From Cetobacterium sp050033475 (GTDB lineage: Bacteria; Fusobacteriota; Fusobacteriia; Fusobacteriales; Fusobacteriaceae), in the NCBI RefSeq assembly GCF_050033475.1, contig NZ_CP188326.1, forward strand, positions 1 through 57,063: DNA of 57,063 bases, read 5' to 3'. The position numbers and the translations under genes are program-made. Under the pieces are notes generated by a model. The model was not told the origin of the DNA. It worked only from the letters and a program-made list of their open reading frames with translations, and did no database searches. How positions within the stretch are numbered: the stretch's first letter is position 1; every line of letters starts with the position of its first letter. Below are positions 50,721 through 57,063 of the stretch, in pieces.

Positions 50721-52085
50721 ATGTTCTTAAATAAACGTTCTTTGGATATTATTAAAATATTAACTACTGTAGATAATATAAGCATTAATAAATTAGAAGA
50801 ATTATTAAATGTCAAAAAACGAACTATTATTAATAATATCGATATTATTAATGAATTTTTAAAAAAAAATTCATTAAAAGAAATTATAATAAAAGATCAA
50901 TATCTTTTTATAAATTCATTAGAACATGATTCAATTAAAAATTTAATATCTTTTGTTCCTCTTTCCTCTGAAGAACGAATGGATTATTTATTAATAAAAT
51001 TATTAATAAATAATAAAATTGTATTACAACATGAAGCTAATATTTTAGGAATTAGTAGAAGAAGTCTTAATTATGATTTAGATAAATTAAAACTTACCTT
51101 ATCTAATTTAGAAATAGAGCTTTATAGCGTTCCTCAACAGGGTATTTATTTAAAAGGAAACGAATCTGTTATTAGAAATATTTTTGTTGAATATCTTACA
51201 AAATATTTTATTGAAGGGAAAAATTATTTAGATATTCACAAAAATCTAATTGAATTTAATTTCAATGAAGAAAAAATTTCTCAAACAAAGAAACTATTTA
51301 TGAATTTTATAGATAAATTAAACTTTACAATTCCCCCTGAAGATTTTTACTTTTTTATGTCCATATATCTTGTAAGTGCTTTTAGACAAAATATTACAAA
51401 TACTTATGATTTAAATATTCTTCAAGATTTTGAATTATCTCATATAAATAATATTTTAACTTATATCAATCCTAATGAATTTGATTTTAATTCAAAATAT
51501 TGTATTATAGCTAATTCTTTTATTAAAGAATTAGAATTACTTTTAGATACTAAGCTAAAAATTACTAAAGAATTTTTAATAAAAATTACAAATGGTCTTC
51601 GTTTGGGAATCTTTAAAGCTAAAATGAAAATTAATGAAAAAGTTATTGAAAATCCTTTTGAAAATAATAGTAATTTTATTTTTGAGATTGTTAACGAAAC
51701 TTTAAAGAAAAAAGAAATTTATCTTAGGAATGAAGATATTTTATTTTTAGCAATTGTAGTTAAAGAATCTTTAGATGAATTTATTATTTATAAAAATTTG
51801 AAAAAAAATATTTTAATAATAGATAATTCATTTAATTTTTTATATGGAAAATTACTTAAAAGATACCTAAATACTATCTATAATGTTAATATTATAGATA
51901 TAATAACAGAGTATCAAAGTGAGTTGATTATTTCATCTATAAAAAAAATAGATTGTTTAATTTCATTGGAAGAGATTAATTTATTTGAAGAGATTCCTCT
52001 AATTAAGATTAATTTAAATGATCTATGGAATAGTACTCATATATTAGAAAAATATGGAATAGTAAGAAAATATATTTCAAAGTAA
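50721..52085 (+). CDS. PRD/Mga-type transcriptional regulator, copy 2
   Basis: A 454-aa paralogue of the protein at 41198-42634. The N-terminal HTH (ISINKLEELLNVKKRTIINNI), second HTH (VLQHEANILGISRRSLNYDLDKLK near residue 88) and an EIIB-like C-terminus (NILIIDNSFNFLYGKLLKRYL, ending ILEKYGIVRKYISK) match in order. AGGAGGG precedes the ATG. It is convergent with the rRNA operon, sharing the terminator at 52084. Ligand and targets are unknown. Confidence 0.8.
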   Translation: MFLNKRSLDIIKILTTVDNISINKLEELLNVKKRTIINNIDIINEFLKKNSLKEIIIKDQYLFINSLEHDSIKNLISFVPLSSEERMDYLLIKLLINNKIVLQHEANILGISRRSLNYDLDKLKLTLSNLEIELYSVPQQGIYLKGNESVIRNIFVEYLTKYFIEGKNYLDIHKNLIEFNFNEEKISQTKKLFMNFIDKLNFTIPPEDFYFFMSIYLVSAFRQNITNTYDLNILQDFELSHINNILTYINPNEFDFNSKYCIIANSFIKELELLLDTKLKITKEFLIKITNGLRLGIFKAKMKINEKVIENPFENNSNFIFEIVNETLKKKEIYLRNEDILFLAIVVKESLDEFIIYKNLKKNILIIDNSFNFLYGKLLKRYLNTIYNVNIIDIITEYQSELIISSIKKIDCLISLEEINLFEEIPLIKINLNDLWNSTHILEKYGIVRKYISK

Positions 52086-52107
52086 AAAAGCTTTCGAGCT
52101 TTTTTAT
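52084..52107. terminator. Bidirectional terminator of the rRNA operon and PRD regulator gene
   Basis: AAAAAGCT-TTCG-AGCTTTTT hairpin with T runs on both sides, 21 bp past tRNA-Asn. Confidence 0.8.
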
Positions 52108-52127
52108 TTTTACAAAAAATAAAAAAA

Positions 52128-52203
52128 TGGCGCTTCTTGCTGGGCTCGAACCAGCGACAACACGATTAACAGTCGTGCGCTCTACCAACTGAGCTAAAGA
52201 AGC
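52128..52203 (-). tRNA. tRNA-Asn (GUU), distal gene of the rRNA operon
   Basis: Acceptor GCTTCTT with AAGAAGC; anticodon loop CTGTTAA. It lies 10 bp after 5S with no promoter between, so it is co-transcribed with the rRNAs. Confidence 0.95.
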
Positions 52204-52213
52204 ACTCTTTTAA

Positions 52214-52330
52214 GATTGGCAACTTTCTATCCTCCCAGGGGGCTGCCCCCCAAGTACTTTCGACGTTTACGAGCTTAACTTCCAGGTTCGGTATGTTACT
52301 GGGTGTACCCTCGTAGCCATTGTTGCCAAT
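52214..52330 (-). rRNA. rrf: 5S ribosomal RNA
   Basis: Complementary ends (TTGGCAAC and GTTGCCAA) and the conserved CATACCGAACCTGGAAGTTA segment identify 5S rRNA. Ends are approximate to a few bases. It is about 50 bp downstream of 23S. Confidence 0.95.
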
Positions 52331-52378
52331 CATTATTCAAATGTTTTGAACACTTGAAACTATATAGTAGTATTTTTA

Positions 52379-55292
<2,914 letters not shown>

Positions 55293-55445
55293 TATGTTTC
55301 TTTTATTTTGACAGACTAACAATCTCTAAAACTAGAGTTTATTAGTTGATTTATTGTATCTCTCAATATCTACTATATAGTTTCCAATGTCCAAATGATG
55401 ATGAAGAACATCATCAATAGAATAGATAAGACTAGTGTCTCCTTA
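55293..55445 (-). other. 16S-23S internal transcribed spacer without tRNA
   Basis: A short spacer of about 150 bp with no tRNA gene. It holds the 3' strand of the 16S processing stem (AGAATAGATAAGA on plus, 55418-55430, complementary to TCTTATCTATTCT at 57008-57020) and the 5' strand of the 23S stem. Confidence 0.75.
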
Positions 55446-56965
<1,520 letters not shown>

Positions 56966-57063
56966 TTTATTTACACCGTTATGTTGTTAATGCATAACTA
57001 ATTGACTATCTTATCTATTCTGTTGTTAATGTCCTTCGTGTTCGTCACCGTTTCCCGCTGACA
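56966..57063 (-). other. 16S leader region at the window edge
   Basis: This 98-bp stretch upstream of 16S holds no clear promoter. It has two CATTAACAACA repeats on the minus strand and the 5' strand of the 16S processing stem. The expected promoter is at bases 7-35 of the window if the molecule is circular. Confidence 0.65.

Overview
The window is AT-rich DNA from a bacterium of the Fusobacteriota, family Fusobacteriaceae. The 16S and 23S genes read as fusobacterial, codon use is strongly AT-biased, and the gene set (flavodiiron protein, [FeFe]-hydrogenase-like protein, aerobic and anaerobic ribonucleotide reductases, cysteine desulfidase family, many amino-acid carriers) fits an anaerobic amino-acid fermenter. 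The genus cannot be fixed by eye; Ilyobacter, Propionigenium or Cetobacterium relatives are reasonable guesses.

The main inference is that this is probably not a chromosome fragment but a complete circular replicon of about 57 kb, opened just upstream of the rRNA operon. It has a plasmid core at 21.1-25 kb: ParA, a ParA-partner protein, an AT-rich tract, six exact 23-bp iterons, a large TTG-started Rep protein and an inverted iteron in the rep promoter region. It also has a resolvase with inverted-repeat sites (45.9-46.65 kb). A strong minus-strand promoter at bases 7-35 points out of the left end; joining the two ends puts it directly upstream of the 16S leader at the right end. Synonymous codon choice by strand switches at the iterons and again near 49.7 kb, roughly opposite on a 57-kb circle.

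Layout. 0-11.5 kb: coaBC, lgt and a lipoprotein, fprA, tRNA-Arg, carbonic anhydrase, an aminotransferase, dinB and nrdHAB. 11.5-21 kb: an amino-acid antiporter, a hydrogenase-like protein, a YchJ/SEC-C protein, a large SF1 helicase with a RelE-like N-terminus, a GntR regulator and a sigma4-like protein of unknown function. 21-25 kb: partition and replication. 25-29.5 kb: nrdG, nrdD, ybaK, eutH. 29.6-30.8 kb: 13 tRNA genes. 30.8-43.7 kb: hydrolase, orphan ABC ATPase, NADH oxidase, cysteine desulfidase family, APC permease, a YjjP/YjjB exporter pair, thioredoxin-fold protein, a YjiH-type carrier behind an unassigned structured leader, Rrf2 and PRD-type regulators, a candidate small RNA and a Cys-cluster protein. 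43.9-46.6 kb: glmS ribozyme, glmS, resolvase and res-like sites. 46.7-47.7 kb: 12 tRNA genes. 47.8-52.1 kb: DUF1622 protein, BrnQ, a small membrane protein, a sigma factor and a second PRD-type regulator. 52.1-57 kb: a complete rRNA operon (16S-23S-5S-tRNA-Asn) on the minus strand.

Together the replicon would carry an rRNA operon, 27 tRNA genes and normally chromosomal genes (glmS, lgt, coaBC, both ribonucleotide reductases). It lacks an initiator tRNA-Met and tRNAs for Cys, Trp, Ile(GAU) and Ser(GCU), so it must complement a chromosome. The three stable-RNA units share a near-identical promoter design (TTGACA/G, 17 bp, TACTAT).
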